Source: Symbiodinium natans (taxonomy: Eukaryota > Sar > Dinophyceae > Suessiales > Symbiodiniaceae). From it: a DNA stretch of 45,617 nucleotides. The DNA lies in contig CAJNDS010000475.1 in NCBI GenBank assembly GCA_905221605.1, positions 85,001 to 130,617 on the forward strand, in the 5' to 3' direction. Shown here piece by piece: positions 29,255 to 38,926 of the stretch (its first letter is position 1; each line of letters starts with the position of its first letter). The notes under the pieces were generated by a model, which did not search any database, was not told the origin of the DNA, and worked only from the letters and a program-made list of their open reading frames with translations. A program made the position numbers and the translations under genes.

Positions 29255-29336
29255 CTTAGGGTTTAGGGTTTAGGGCTTAGGGTTTAGGGTTTAGGGTTTA
29301 GGGTTTAGGGTTTAGGGTTTAGGGTTTAGGGTTTAG
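29255..29336. repeat. TTTAGGG tract
   Basis: About 11 units, one TTAGGGC variant. The island before it (29155-29250) is open on plus (CRAPMTAHCMVVPLWSWIP) after GCACAG, a weak exon candidate. Confidence 0.85.
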
Positions 29337-29415
29337 GGGGGTTCAGGGTTTAGGCCCATACTAGTACCGCAAATTAACCCTCCAGATTCATGAGTTTTTT
29401 GGGTTTTGGGGGCCC

Positions 29416-29527
29416 CTAGACCCAGGAGTAACCTAGGAATACAAAGGGTACCCTTTTTGCTTTTAAGGGGATTATAAAGGAACCCCAACCCTAAAAAAAG
29501 AAAACAAGGGCCTACTCCCGGTCCTAG
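29416..29527. mobile_element. Family C element, copy 3
   Basis: CCTAGACCCAGGAGTAACCT to GGCCTACTCCCGGTCCTAGA; inverted repeats nearly complete. Confidence 0.85.
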
Positions 29528-29631
29528 ACCCTCTGGGTACGGGCTCGAGGCACCCGACGGTTCACAAGGCATGTTGCTGCGTGCATTAGGCGCGGAGGAC
29601 TTAGGGAGGGGGTGGCCGGTGCAGGTACCCC

Positions 29632-29826
29632 AAACCCTAAACCCTAAACCCTAAACCCTAAACCCTAAACCCTAAACCCCTAAAACCCTAAACCCTAAAC
29701 CCCTAAACCCCTAAACCTCTAAACCTCTAAACCCCTAAACCCCTAAACCCCTAAAGCCTAAACCCCTAAACCCCTAAACCCCTAAACCCCTAAATCCCTA
29801 AACCCTAAACCCTAAACCCTAAAGCC
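29632..29826. repeat. CCCTAAA array with an octamer CCCCTAAA section
   Basis: Starts and ends with the 7-mer; the middle (about 29690-29800) is a regular 8-mer CCCCTAAA, a shift in period within one array. Confidence 0.9.
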
Positions 29827-29980
29827 TAGGTAGGACTTACCGTGCGGGTAGGGTTGAGGATGTAGGACTCAGCCTGTGTAAGCCAACTTATTCATCTCTA
29901 CACTTTTGGGTACCCACCTTATGGGCCTGGGCCGGTCCCCTCGCACTGGTGGGTTTGGCAGTACCCGAGACCCTAAAGCC

Positions 29981-30129
29981 TACTTGGAGTTTCATGGTAC
30001 TTATTCACCAACTATAACTGTGCTTATCACGCACTTGTAAGCCCCTTAAGTGCCCTAATATGGCTGGAATTAAGTACAGTTAAAAGTACAGCTGTAATTG
30101 GCTAGTAAGTACCCATGAACCTCCCAGTA
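29981..30129. mobile_element. Family B element, copy 2
   Basis: TACTTGGAGTTTCATGGTAC to GTACCCATGAACCTCCCAGTA; interior AAGCCCCTTAAGTGCCCTAA and AGTACAGTTAAAAGTACAG match copy 1. Confidence 0.8.
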
Positions 30130-30397
30130 CCCTAGACCCTAAAGCCTATGTACATCACAAGAGGGAGCCCGCTTGCATAGGGTGAAGGGCCCATAGAACC
30201 TCGAAGTTGACTCGAATCCACCCAGAAACATGAAGTGCTAGAGATAGTACCGTACTAGGCGGGATTGAGTTGTAAACATACAAGCTCCTTTCAATCTACG
30301 AACTGCCACAGCCCTAAGCCCCGACCTCTGCATGTCTTTTCGGGTCATGGGTGACGAGAACACTACGACATTTGCTAATCAGCATCAGCTTGCTGCA

Positions 30398-30508
30398 CTT
30401 TGGTAGCCCAGAAACCATATTCATAAGGGTACCCTTTTTGGGGTTGGCTACTTGATAAGGGAAGCTTGAACCCAAGAAAGGGCACCAGGGTAGCCCTGGG
30501 CTACCAAG
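30398..30508. mobile_element. Family D element, copy 3 (most complete)
   Basis: CTTTGGTAGCCCAGAAACCA at the left and AGCCCTGGGCTACCAAG at the right, with ATAAGGGTACCCTTTTTGGG inside. Confidence 0.75.
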
Positions 30509-30509
30509 C

Positions 30510-30706
30510 GGAAGAAAAGTCAAGGCAGAAGCGGGGGTACCCGATCTTGGGCCTGGCGATATGTTGCGGTGAGGTAACTCTGAGACTCGTACATAAAGCC
30601 GCCATGATAGGGCTAGTTGCAACCAAGGCCGATGTTGCTGTTCTTGAAACTCAGCACTTAACTGGTGATAGCGCCTACGACAGGGCACTTCTTAATTTCC
30701 CTAAAC
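30510..30706 (+). CDS. Candidate exon(s), unknown protein
   Basis: Open plus frame next to the D element: QKRGYPILGLAICCGEVTLR, then LVHKAAMIGLVATKADVAVL and HLTGDSAYDRALLNF. Possible internal donor GGTGAG|GTAACT. Borders uncertain; an alanine/valine-rich hydrophobic stretch may be membrane-associated. Confidence 0.45.
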
Positions 30707-30778
30707 CCTAGCCCTAAACCCCTTTTATCCTGGGAACGGACAGAACCTGACAGGCGCGTGGTCCTTCGGCTTTCATAG

Positions 30779-30877
30779 GGATCGTTTTGGTGAAGGAATG
30801 TGATCTCAATTTTGTCCTCATACGCCTTGTGTGCGCACCAAACCCTCACATGCAATTGGACAACCGTCGGTTTCAGG
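30779..30877 (+). CDS. Candidate internal exon
   Basis: After CTTTCATAG, ending TTTCAGG|GCGTTG (GC) or later at GTGACA. Reads IVLVKECDLNFVLIRLVCAP then NPHMQLDNRRF. Good composition. Confidence 0.55.
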
Positions 30878-30925
30878 GCGTTGGACGGTGTTGGGGGGTG
30901 ACAGAGGCCTTCAGGGATTAATTAG

Positions 30926-31138
30926 GCCTACGGCATGGATCTGACTTTCGTGTATACAGCCCGCGGGGAAGACGCTCCGCTGCAGCTTCTGGACATTGAA
31001 TGTTGGCAAGCACGACAAACGATTAAACACGGCGTAAAGCACTGCGAAAGAGATGTAAAAAATGTCAAACACGAGCGCAGTGCAAGTCCCGTCACTGCAT
31101 GGCACAAACCCTCAACCTACACACGCCCTATCCTGTAA
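30926..31138 (+). CDS. Candidate terminal exon
   Basis: After TAATTAG, phase 0, 70 codons to TAA at 31136. Reads AYGMDLTFVYTARGEDAPLQ, LLDIECWQARQTIKHGVKHC and onward; Lys/His-rich. Could also start at ATG 30935 as a short gene. No family recognised. Confidence 0.5.
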   Translation, partial: AYGMDLTFVYTARGEDAPLQLLDIECWQARQTIKHGVKHCERDVKNVKHERSASPVTAWHKPSTYTRPIL

Positions 31139-31220
31139 CCCCGACCCTCTTGGTACCCTCCTGGGCGGCGGGGCACTCGTGTTTAGCGAGGACTCCTATA
31201 GTAAGCCCTAAGCCCTAAAC

Positions 31221-31278
31221 TTGGGACGTTCCCCCTTACACGAACAGTCCTGGATAGGGATTATGCTACCCCTTTAGG
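31221..31278. mobile_element. Family A element, copy 4, right half lost
   Basis: TTGGGACGTTCCCCCTTACA, CGAACAGTCCTGGATAGGGA, then breaks off at TGCTACCCCTTT. Confidence 0.65.
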
Positions 31279-31669
31279 GTTTTTAGGGTATTGTTTTTTG
31301 GATATGTTGGTGCTAGTTTCGGGGCTGAGGGACTCTGAGCGGGCTTGCGGCGTTGTGGTTCCGAAGGTACCACCTTCTTTGCTGAGGGTTTTGCATGGCT
31401 TTGGGACGGCTCAGGGTGCTAGGGCTGAAACCCTAAAACCCTAAGCCCTAAAGCCCTGAAACCCAAAAAAAACCCAAAACCCTAAAACCCTAAACCCTAC
31501 CTTCATCTGTGTTTGTTTCTAGGGGGGGGAAGAAGTTGAGGGTTTAGCCAAGACTCTGAAAGTGAAAAAAAACCCTATACCCTTTGTATCTACGTTTGCT
31601 GTTTGTTTTGGTGGGGGGGGGGGGGTCCCTAAACCCTAAACCCCTAAACCTCAAGGTTTGGGCTTCCAG

Positions 31670-31721
31670 GTCGGCCGTGGGGTGCAGATTCCTGGGGCCC
31701 GATATTCTCTAGAGCCCTTGG
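31670..31721 (+). CDS. Candidate exon with heptamer donor
   Basis: 52 nt from GCTTCCAG to TTGG|GTTTAGGG. Reads VGRGVQIPGARYSLEPL. Confidence 0.55.
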
Positions 31722-31722
31722 G

Positions 31723-31813
31723 TTTAGGGTTTAGGGTTTGCGGTTTAGGGTTTAGGGTTTAGGGTTTAGGGTTTAGGGTTTAGGGTTTAGGGTTTAGGGT
31801 TTAGGGTTTAGGG
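31723..31813. repeat. TTTAGGG tract
   Basis: About 12 units with one TTTGCGG variant, directly after the exon at 31670. Confidence 0.9.
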
Positions 31814-31956
31814 TGCTCAGGGTCTATCCTGCGCAATTAGTGGGTAGGGTTGAGGTTCAGGTTGAGGGTTTATGGGCAAGACTAGAGGGTATTGGATCCC
31901 GAGGTTGCAATAGCCAGGAAGTGACGTGACATGAGTTGGGTATAGGATTTAGGGTT

Positions 31957-32113
31957 TACTTGGAGGCTCATGTTGCTTAGTAACCAAATATAGCTGTACT
32001 AAAAACAGCACTTATAACCATCATTAGGGCACTTCAGGGGCTGGTAAGCGGGATATACAAGTACAGCTCCGATTGGTTCATATTGGTTCATAAGTACCAT
32101 GAAGCTCCAAGTA
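31957..32113. mobile_element. Family B element, copy 3
   Basis: TACTTGGAGGCTCATGTTGC to GTACCATGAAGCTCCAAGTA, flanked on both sides by TTTAGGG repeats, so it seems inserted within a heptamer tract. Interior duplicates GATTGGTTCATATTGGTTCAT. Confidence 0.8.
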
Positions 32114-32191
32114 GGGTTTAGGGTTTAGGGTTTAGGGTTTAGGGTGAGGAAGGACCCCCGCCTGAACCCGAAGCCTCACACCCGGTCACAC

Positions 32192-32245
32192 CCCAACATC
32201 CCCGACTGCGGAGCTCGACCACCCTGAGCTCCGAGTGTGGCCTTT
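32192..32245 (-). CDS. Candidate exon
   Basis: Minus strand, 54 nt from AGCCCTCAG to TGTTGGG|GTGTGA. Reads RPHSELRVVELRSRGCW. In phase with the exon at 33693-33834. Confidence 0.5.
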
Positions 32246-32383
32246 CTGAGGGCTTCGGGTTTGGGGTTTAAGGTTTAGGGTTTAGGGATCAGGGTTTAGG
32301 GGTGAAGGTTTAGGGCTTAGGGCTTGGGGTTTAGGGCTTAGGGCTTAGGCTTTAGGGCTTAAGGCTGAGGGTTTGGGGTAGTT

Positions 32384-32500
32384 ATACATGGTCCCGTTGT
32401 ACGGGCCCTTAAATGGGGACCCTTAAGAACCCCTTATATACCCGACAAAACTCAAGTTTCCATACTCTTTAAAGCAGGTAAGAGACCATACTAACGGACA
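32384..32500. mobile_element. Family F element, copy 4
   Basis: TATACATGGTCCCGTTGTAC at the left, TAAGAGACCATACTAAC at the right, interior AACCCCTTATATACCCG. Confidence 0.5.
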
Positions 32501-33116
32501 TTGCAACTATTAATTAGATAAACCCAAAACCCTGAACCCCTAAACCCAACACACTCTAACCCTAAGCCCTATACGCCATTCTGAACGGGATTGCAATGAG
32601 TAATTCGAATCACAGATGCAGCTTGATCCAGCCTATGGCTTCAATACTTGGCGCCCGGTGAATCGGGTTTAGAGTCTAGGGTTTAGGGTTTAGGGTTTAG
32701 GGCTTCAGGCTTCGGGGCCCTATGGGTTCTAGGGCCTCTAGGGTTTTGGGCTTTCGGGGCCCTAAACCCTACGCCCTGATCCTCAGCTGCTTTAGGGTCT
32801 GCTGGCATTGGGGTCTGTTCCCAAACCCTAACACCCAAACTCTAGACCCTGGTGCCAGGGGCTTGGGGAATGAAAACTCATTTCTGCAAGAACAAAGGAA
32901 TAGCAGGGTTAAACTCCACTCTTCCCTAAACCCTAAACCCCAAACCCCAAACCCTAGACCCCAAACCCTAAACCCTAGACCCTAAACCCTAAACCCTATC
33001 CCTACTAAATAAGGAAACCAAACATGTTAGGTGAACATGGCACTAGAGGCTGGTCCAAAAGCGGATTTCCCGGGAGGGTCCATCTTCCAGTTAGGGTTCC
33101 GGGTGTAGGGCTTAGG

Positions 33117-33227
33117 GCTTATTTGCTTAAGAACCCCAAAAGAAAAAACAACAATCCCTGCATTGCCCTTAATAAGGAAGAATATGTTCTTAGTGTTTTT
33201 TTGGGGGGGTTCGTAAGCAATTAGAAG
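33117..33227. mobile_element. Family H element, copy 2
   Basis: ATTTGCTTAAGAACCCCAAA to GGGGTTCGTAAGCAATTAGA; interior AATAAGGAAGAATATGTTCT. Confidence 0.7.
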
Positions 33228-33250
33228 ATAATACGGGGGTTTACGATATT

Positions 33251-33371
33251 CGGGGTACCTTGTTGGAGTCCTTATTAAGGGGATCCTGCTATTTGGGGCT
33301 CCATCTTGGGGGTCCCCTATTTTCGTAAACTCCCATATTCCTGAATATGATCCTCTTAAACCCGACAAGGG
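33251..33371. mobile_element. Family E repeat, copy 2 (longest)
   Basis: CGGGGTACCTTGTTGGAGTC, GGGGATCCTGCTATTTGGGG, then ATATGATCCTCTTAAACCCG. The last part alone recurs at 22643-22690 and 42975-43040, so those are fragments of the same family. Confidence 0.6.
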
Positions 33372-33536
33372 ATAATGTCAAATATCCTAGGGGCCTACCC
33401 TCTTATTCGACAAAGCATTGGCCCAACATTGTTGCCCTGAGGGGTAGGCTATCGAACCCGTAAACATCAACCCCATTTAAACAATATTGAAGTTGAAAAC
33501 TTCTGAGTGGGGCTCAGTGAGGACTACCAATCTGCT

Positions 33537-33639
33537 TTGGGATGTTCCCCCGTATACTAGCAGTCCTTGATAGGGATTAGAATAGGGGGCACTAATAATC
33601 CCTATTAAGGACTCCTAGGATTAGGGGCAACACCCCAAA
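33537..33639. mobile_element. Family A element, copy 5
   Basis: TTGGGATGTTCCCCCGTATA to AGGGGCAACACCCCAAA; interior CAGTCCTTGATAGGGATTAG and its partner CCCTATTAAGGACTCCTAG. Confidence 0.75.
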
Positions 33640-33692
33640 ATCTGCTTTGATTCATAAAAGGTTTGATGTGCAGGGCTTGCATAGTGCTTTAC

Positions 33693-33834
33693 GAGACTTT
33701 GGAGCAGTGTCGATGTGGGAGGAGCCTTTTGATTGAACACATGTACTTGTGGCTTCTTGCACCATCTGTTTGAGTTGCCAGAAATCCCCACAGTTCTCCG
33801 TGTTGGCAAGTTTAACATGTGACACCGGTAGTTT
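33693..33834 (-). CDS. Candidate exon, 47 codons, unknown protein
   Basis: Minus strand from TTTCCTCAG to AGTCTC|GTAAAG. Reads KLPVSHVKLANTENCGDFWQ, LKQMVQEATSTCVQSKGSSH and onward. Composition is strongly coding; an overlapping frame is also open. Phase 0 start fits the exon at 33986-34224. Confidence 0.6.
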
Positions 33835-33985
33835 CTGAGGAAAGCCCGGTTGAAGCCGCATGAAGGTCTACCTACCAAGAGCCTGACATGAGCATCTGAG
33901 TCACAGCCAGCCCTTCAAGGGTTTCTAGCGCAATCCCGGCTGTTTGCCGTTCGTTTCCGGACAGTTTCTATTCCAAATCCCATAC

Positions 33986-34224
33986 GATGGGATTCCCGTT
34001 CCGCATGTGTGAGGACATGACATCACGGCACCACGCACGCTGGACGGAACTTGCTTGTAACGGCACTTTGCCCCCTAGTACCTTCCCTAACCTTACAGCC
34101 GCTATGTATAAAAGCCTGCCTGAGTACCCTCGTCTTGCGCTCAAGCTTACATGTATTGGCTTATCCTTCAGCTTTGGTGGGATTCCTTGCTTTGGTGAGT
34201 GCAGGGAGGATTCTGGGATCAAAG
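33986..34224 (-). CDS. Candidate exon, 79 codons, abutting a family H element
   Basis: Minus strand, acceptor AATTGGTAG at the edge of the H element 34224-34337, donor CCCATC|GTATGG. Reads LIPESSLHSPKQGIPPKLKD, KPIHVSLSARRGYSGRLLYI and QASSVQRAWCRDVMSSHMRN in order. The plus strand is also open across much of this, but its borders are poorer. Confidence 0.5.
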
Positions 34225-34337
34225 CTACCAATTGCTTAAGAACCCCAAACAAGATTAAGAATATTCTTCCTTTTAGGGGTAATATAGGGACTATTGTTTT
34301 TTGTTGTGTGTGTGGGGGAGGGGGGGTGCAAATAGTA
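34224..34337. mobile_element. Family H element, copy 3
   Basis: GCTACCAATTGCTTAAGAAC to TGCAAATAGTAC, interior AGAATATTCTTCCTTTTAGG and a GT/G-rich right part. Confidence 0.65.
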
Positions 34338-34619
34338 CAAAGGTGCTGACGTGAAGGCTCCAGGGAAGGAGCTTAACGACCGGCTTAACACGCCCTAAAG
34401 GATGGACTGCGTTCATTCACAGGAGTGGATCACCATGATGAGAGGGGCTCAAGAGAGGCCCAGCTTGTCCCTTATGGCGGCCCCTCCCTTGCGTTCTGCC
34501 GAATATTGGGTTTTGAAGTTTTAGGGATTGGGGCTGCCCTAAACCCTAAACCCTAAACCCTACTAAACCCTTGAGCTCGGGGTTTAGGGTAGGTTGGACC
34601 CCCCCCGGGCTATGCACAG

Positions 34620-34667
34620 AGGATGCACCATGGCGGACAGCAACTGGCCAGGCACGGGCTGGCGTGG
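34620..34667 (+). CDS. Candidate exon
   Basis: After TGCACAG; donor GCGTGG|GTGGAA or read-through to 34685. Reads RMHHGGQQLARHGLAW. A second plus island at 34736-34790 (RPHTVRDHVSQKVSHL, donor GCAAGC) may follow it. Lies antisense to the minus gene at 32.2-35.3 kb. Confidence 0.4.
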
Positions 34668-34798
34668 GTGGAATTTCGCCACCTCTAAACCCTAAACCCT
34701 AAACCCTAAACCCCTGCATCAGCCGAACTCTACCAGCACAGACCCCACACAGTGAGAGACCATGTGAGCCAGAAAGTTTCACATTTGGCAAGCAAGGA

Positions 34799-34924
34799 TT
34801 GGGACGTTCCCCGTTATACTGACAGTCCTTAACTTAACAGGATAATCCTAAACCCTACACCCTAAACCCTAAACCCTATGATGATCCCCATGGAGGACTG
34901 TTAGGAAAGGGGGGAACATCCCAA
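34799..34924. mobile_element. Family A element, copy 6, interrupted by telomere repeats
   Basis: Left arm TTGGGACGTTCCCCGTTATA and right arm GGGGGGAACATCCCAA are separated at the centre by about 32 bp of CCTAAACCCTACACCCTAAA type repeat (34848-34879), between GGATAATC and ATGATGATCCCC. Confidence 0.75.
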
Positions 34925-35197
34925 AGCAAGGGCTTCAACATGCGACGACCGTTTCGAGGAATGGCGAGCACAGGCCACGCCCACGCCTAGACGAGAGCAC
35001 GATGTTCGTCCGAAAAGCCAGGCAGGCTTCGTTTAGGGTTTAGGGCTTAGGGTTTAGGGTTTCGGATTTAGGGTTTAGGCGTGTCCTGGCAGTGCGCGCC
35101 GAGTGCGCAGCGTGGCCACATCCGCCTGGCCCCGCTTACCGTGAACGTTAGAACCCCCTTGTGTTGACACTGAAATGCAAGAACATAAGCCCCTTAC

Positions 35198-35349
35198 ACC
35201 GCCGATGCTTGTGGGCAACATGCTGAAGCCTAAATTCTTATGACCGCTCTGGATCCTTGCCCCTTGATTTTCAAAAATTTGGATGGATTTTGCCTGATAA
35301 AGGCACAGTTCCCGAGCAGCAGCCTTGAGACCCCTCAACCTCGCACGCT
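35198..35349 (-). CDS. Candidate exon, 50 codons, unknown protein
   Basis: Minus strand from CTTTCCAG to GGCGGT|GTAAGG, both near consensus. Reads GLKAAARELCLYQAKSIQIF then ENQGARIQSGHKNLGFSMLP. Probably the same gene as 33693-34224, although the phase does not join directly. Confidence 0.6.
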
Positions 35350-35639
35350 CTGGAAAGGAGTTTAGGGTTTAGGTTTTTGAGTTCAAGGGGTAGATTACCA
35401 TTTCAGGGGTTGGGTTATCAAGGGGGAAAAGTGCATTTTTGCTGGAATCGAATCAAAGTATAGGTACACTTAACTTGACAGGCGGGAAGTGGGGGGGGGG
35501 TGCTGGGTTCGTGATCTTTAGCCATGGACTGGAAGATTTAGAGCTTGAAAGTGCATGGCATGTCAAGATGTGTGCGATGAGCACGCGCAGTTTGGATACG
35601 GTTAGGACTTAAGGTTTGGGGTTTGGGGCAGGCTCAGGG

Positions 35640-35718
35640 CTAAACCCTAAACCCTAAACCCTAAAACCTAAACCCTAAACCCTAAACCCTAAACCCTAAA
35701 CCCTAAACCCTAAACCCT
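35640..35718. repeat. CCCTAAA tract
   Basis: About 11 units, preceded by TTTGGGG units in opposite orientation (35608-35630). Confidence 0.9.
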
Positions 35719-36127
35719 TGCAGTGCTTAAGGTTTCGGGTTCAGGCTGCTTGAAACACTCTACTGGCCTGCAAATGGAAACTAGTGAGCTGTCCGAGACG
35801 ATTCTGCTGCCCGGCAAACACAAGCCCTAAGCCTCAACCCTAAACCCTAAACCCTAAACCCTAAACACCCTGAACCCTACATTCTTGGACGTTCTACCTG
35901 AACTCAGAACCCTAAAACCCTGAATCCTGAGCCCTAAACGGCCCTAAACCCTAAACCCAACTAAGTGAGGACTGCCTTTAGGGTTCAGGTTTTAGGGTTT
36001 AGGGACGATGTGTCCTGAGGCTGGGTCGCTATCCCAGACCTCTCAAGGTAAGTCAGACAGAAAAGGCACTGGGAACCAGGATTCCTAAACAAAACCCTAA
36101 GCCCTAAACCCATTCCATTTGAAACAG

Positions 36128-36278
36128 AACATAGCATCTGCCCAGGGCCTACGTCTTAGGAATGTATGCAACCCTCTGAGAGATAAGGCTTTACGCGTAG
36201 GCAGGGTGCGGCCGTTTCTTGCAAGTCCCGGCCATCAGATACCGCGTCATCCAAGTGCCCTGATCCCATACAGGAAAG
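36128..36278 (+). CDS. Candidate exon, 50 codons
   Basis: After TGAAACAG, ending GGAAAG|GTCCGG, then a TTTAGGG tract. Reads NIASAQGLRLRNVCNPLRDK then ALRVGRVRPFLASPGHQIPR. Basic, unknown. Confidence 0.5.
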
Positions 36279-36467
36279 GTCCGGGTTTAGGGTTTAGGGT
36301 TTAGGGTTTAGGGTTTAGCCTGGCTTGACACCTGCCTTTTGTGATCTTGATGGTCTGCGGATCAGCTCACACGTCATGCACGTGCCCAAGAGTGCCCCTT
36401 TTCGAGTCTGGCAGGGCCACCATCTCCTCCCAAGAGATTCTGCAATACGATAATGATAATGAATAGT

Positions 36468-36559
36468 CTAGACCCAAGAGTAACCTAGGAATTTTAAAGG
36501 GGCTGATAAGGGGAACCTGGACCCTACAAAAAGGGAATAATTGTCTACTCTGGGTCCCA
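36468..36559. mobile_element. Family C element, copy 4 (diverged)
   Basis: TCTAGACCCAAGAGTAACCT to TTGTCTACTCTGGGTCCC; internal deletion relative to other copies. Confidence 0.65.
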
Positions 36560-37150
36560 ATAGCATAGGAATTGGCAATTATAACAGTACGTAAATGCGG
36601 TACTGAAACAGTATATGAATGTGAAAAATAGACATGTAAGCATAAAACTTGCAACAGGACCAAAATAGAACAAAACAAGATCATAACATCTAATTACAAT
36701 GACAGAGTAACATAGTAAAAGAAGCAATGTAGTAGTGTAATCTAGTCAGCTAGCAATCGAGCAGTCTAGAAATAGAGATACACCAAAAACAAGAAATTAT
36801 TACAACAAAAACAACAAAAAACAATACAGCAATATAACAATATAGCAATATAGCAATATGGCAATATAGCAATATAGCAACTTAGCAAGAACATTTTATA
36901 GCAATGCAGCAAGAAAGAAATATAGCAATAACAGCATTTAGCAAAATACAGCAGCAAAGCAATACAGCAAGAACAAAACACAGCAATACGACAATCTGGC
37001 AATTTTGTAATATAGCAATATAGAAGTATGATAATATAGTGTAATTTTGCAATATACAAATATGGCGATCTAGACATATTGTACTTTCGTGAAATACAAC
37101 CATAAGAATTTAATAAGATGTGAAAATATTAGAACCTACGAATATGCATC
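36560..37150. repeat. AT-rich low-complexity region with TATAGCAA repeats
   Basis: Degenerate (TATAGCAA)n, densest at 36825-36890 and 36960-37030, merging into AT-rich DNA. Minus ORFs rich in CYIAI are translations of it. Composition is very unlike the surrounding G+C-rich sequence. Confidence 0.8.
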
Positions 37151-37572
37151 TCTTAAACAAATAGACCCTCTCTCCTGCGCGTTGACGTGGCAACCCTCCG
37201 ACGGGCCCGCCGCCCCTTTCTCCTTCCTAAGCGCCGTAGCGCCTGAGGAGGCTTAGGGGCCTGAAGGCTAAGTGCGCTTTGAGACTTAAAGGCTTGAAGG
37301 CGTTTAAACCCTGAAACCCTAAAGCCTCAACCCTAAACAAAAGGTGGGATGAATTGATTGTTTGCAAGCGGCGCTCGGGTCGCAGCGCAGGCGTGTTCGT
37401 GTCCAATCTCCCCTCCCGCCCCCCAACCCCCCCCCCAAACCCTAAACCCTAAACTCTAAACCCTAAACCCTAAACCCTAGGCCCTACGGCCCAAAGAAGG
37501 ATCCCATGCCCGGGCCTTCCAAACCTGTTTTGAGGGTTAAGGGTTAAGGGTTTAGGGTTGAGGGCTTAGGGG

Positions 37573-37701
37573 TTGGGATGTTCCCCCATTTACTAACAGA
37601 TTCCTTCAGAGGGATTGTAGTACCCCCCCATGATAATCCCTATTAAGGACTGTTCGTATAACCTAAGCAGGACTGGTTAGTGTAAGGGGGAACATCCCAA
37701 A
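37573..37701. mobile_element. Family A element, copy 7 (extended)
   Basis: TTGGGATGTTCCCCCATTTA to GTAAGGGGGAACATCCCAA, with an extra inner GGACTGTT...GGACTGGTTAGTGTAAG duplication on the right. Confidence 0.75.
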
Positions 37702-37796
37702 ATGTAATCCTAGAAGAAAAGTAACACAAGGGCATACCAGTATACTAATAGACGAATAGACTAATAGAAATAGAGTAAGTTCATGATGCAAAAACT

Positions 37797-37906
37797 ATAC
37801 CCGGGAGTAGCCTAGGAATAAAAAGGGTGCCCGTTTCGGTTTTAAGGGGTTTTAGCAGGGAACCCCAAACCTAAAAAACTGAAAAAAGGGGCCTACTCCC
37901 GGTCCT
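37797..37906. mobile_element. Family C element, copy 5
   Basis: TACCCGGGAGTAGCCTAGGA to GGCCTACTCCCGGTCCTG; lies inside AT-rich DNA, not in a heptamer tract. Confidence 0.8.
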
Positions 37907-38190
37907 GATAATATAATATCGAAAGTGATTAGGGAATACAAAATAAAGATAGTACTACAATAACATAGTAGTATAGGACGAAAAAAGAAATAACGAAGTG
38001 CCGGTACAACAATAACCACACACACATAAAAGAAACATATGACAGCCTCTTGCACGTCGAAGCTTAAAGTGTTGTCGATATACTTGCATTCCCAGACCCC
38101 TGAAAGGATCCCAACAGTAGAACGCCCAAATAGTACCCTTATACCCTAAGCCCTAAACCTGAACCCTAGGAATGGCAACGCTACTTTTGA
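37907..38190. other. AT-rich unassigned stretch
   Basis: Low-complexity AT-rich DNA to about 38050, then unique sequence and a short degenerate CCCTAAG stretch. No gene seen. Confidence 0.4.
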
Positions 38191-38194
38191 AAGC

Positions 38195-38440
38195 ATGGCC
38201 CATGTTATATACACCCTTCGTGGCCTCGGTGGCAAGGAAAGGTGTTTCTTGGGCGCCGCTGTAGAAACAGCCTGGTTTTGCCAAACATGCAGAACCTGGC
38301 AGTCATCGTGCAAGGAAACACATGAAGAAGGGTTCATATTTCTTGAAACACTCACTATTCTGAAAAGAGGAACCTTATATACACCCACCAATAGCAGAAA
38401 TATAAACCCTGCTTCACATGATCTTCTGGGAACTAAGTAG
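38195..38440 (+). CDS. Possible short gene or exon, strand uncertain
   Basis: Plus ATG at 38195 opens 81 codons: GLGGKERCFLGAAVETAWFC, QTCRTWQSSCKETHEEGFIF and onward to TAG. The minus frame is also open (81 codons). No motif beyond scattered cysteines. Confidence 0.3.
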   Translation: MAHVIYTLRGLGGKERCFLGAAVETAWFCQTCRTWQSSCKETHEEGFIFLETLTILKRGTLYTPTNSRNINPASHDLLGTK

Positions 38441-38885
38441 AAGCCCCCAGCCTCTTGGCATCGGGATCAAAAGTTCGCTAAACCCTACCCTGAACCAAAA
38501 GGTTGCATGTCGAGTCTAGGTCGTGATTCCAGTAGTTCAGAGAAACGGGGTGAAGGTTTAGGGTTTAGGGTATAGGGCTTAGGGTTTAGAGAGGGCTCGG
38601 GGCCGAAATTGAAACGTCTTTAGGGGGCTGTACTTTGGCGACCACGTAACGGACCCTGACATGAGGTTTAGGGTTTAGGGTTTCTTCTGGGTTCATATAA
38701 GTCATACACTTCCATATATCCGATTGACGCCTATGGGCCACATGCCAAGAAGCTACTAAAGTTTGTAAAAATCCCTCAGGTAGGTTGGTCCCTCACCTGA
38801 GCACAAGCCATGAAAAGGCCTCCAACCTATCTGCTGCGTCCTGAAATCTGAAAGCAAGACCGAGACTTAAACACTAAGCATGTCC

Positions 38886-38926
38886 GGCATCATTGACGCT
38901 GGAGCTCCGGAAACGTTCAGTGTTGC
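38886..38926. repeat. Dispersed copy of part of the CCCH gene
   Basis: 41 bp around CATTGACGCTGGAGCTCCGG match 39261-39301 with two mismatches and same orientation. The matched part is coding in the CCCH gene, so this is a gene fragment left downstream of it. Confidence 0.8.

Noticed and set aside
36766-37103. Tyrosine/isoleucine-rich membrane proteins on the minus strand
   Set aside because: Translations of the TATAGCAA repeat.
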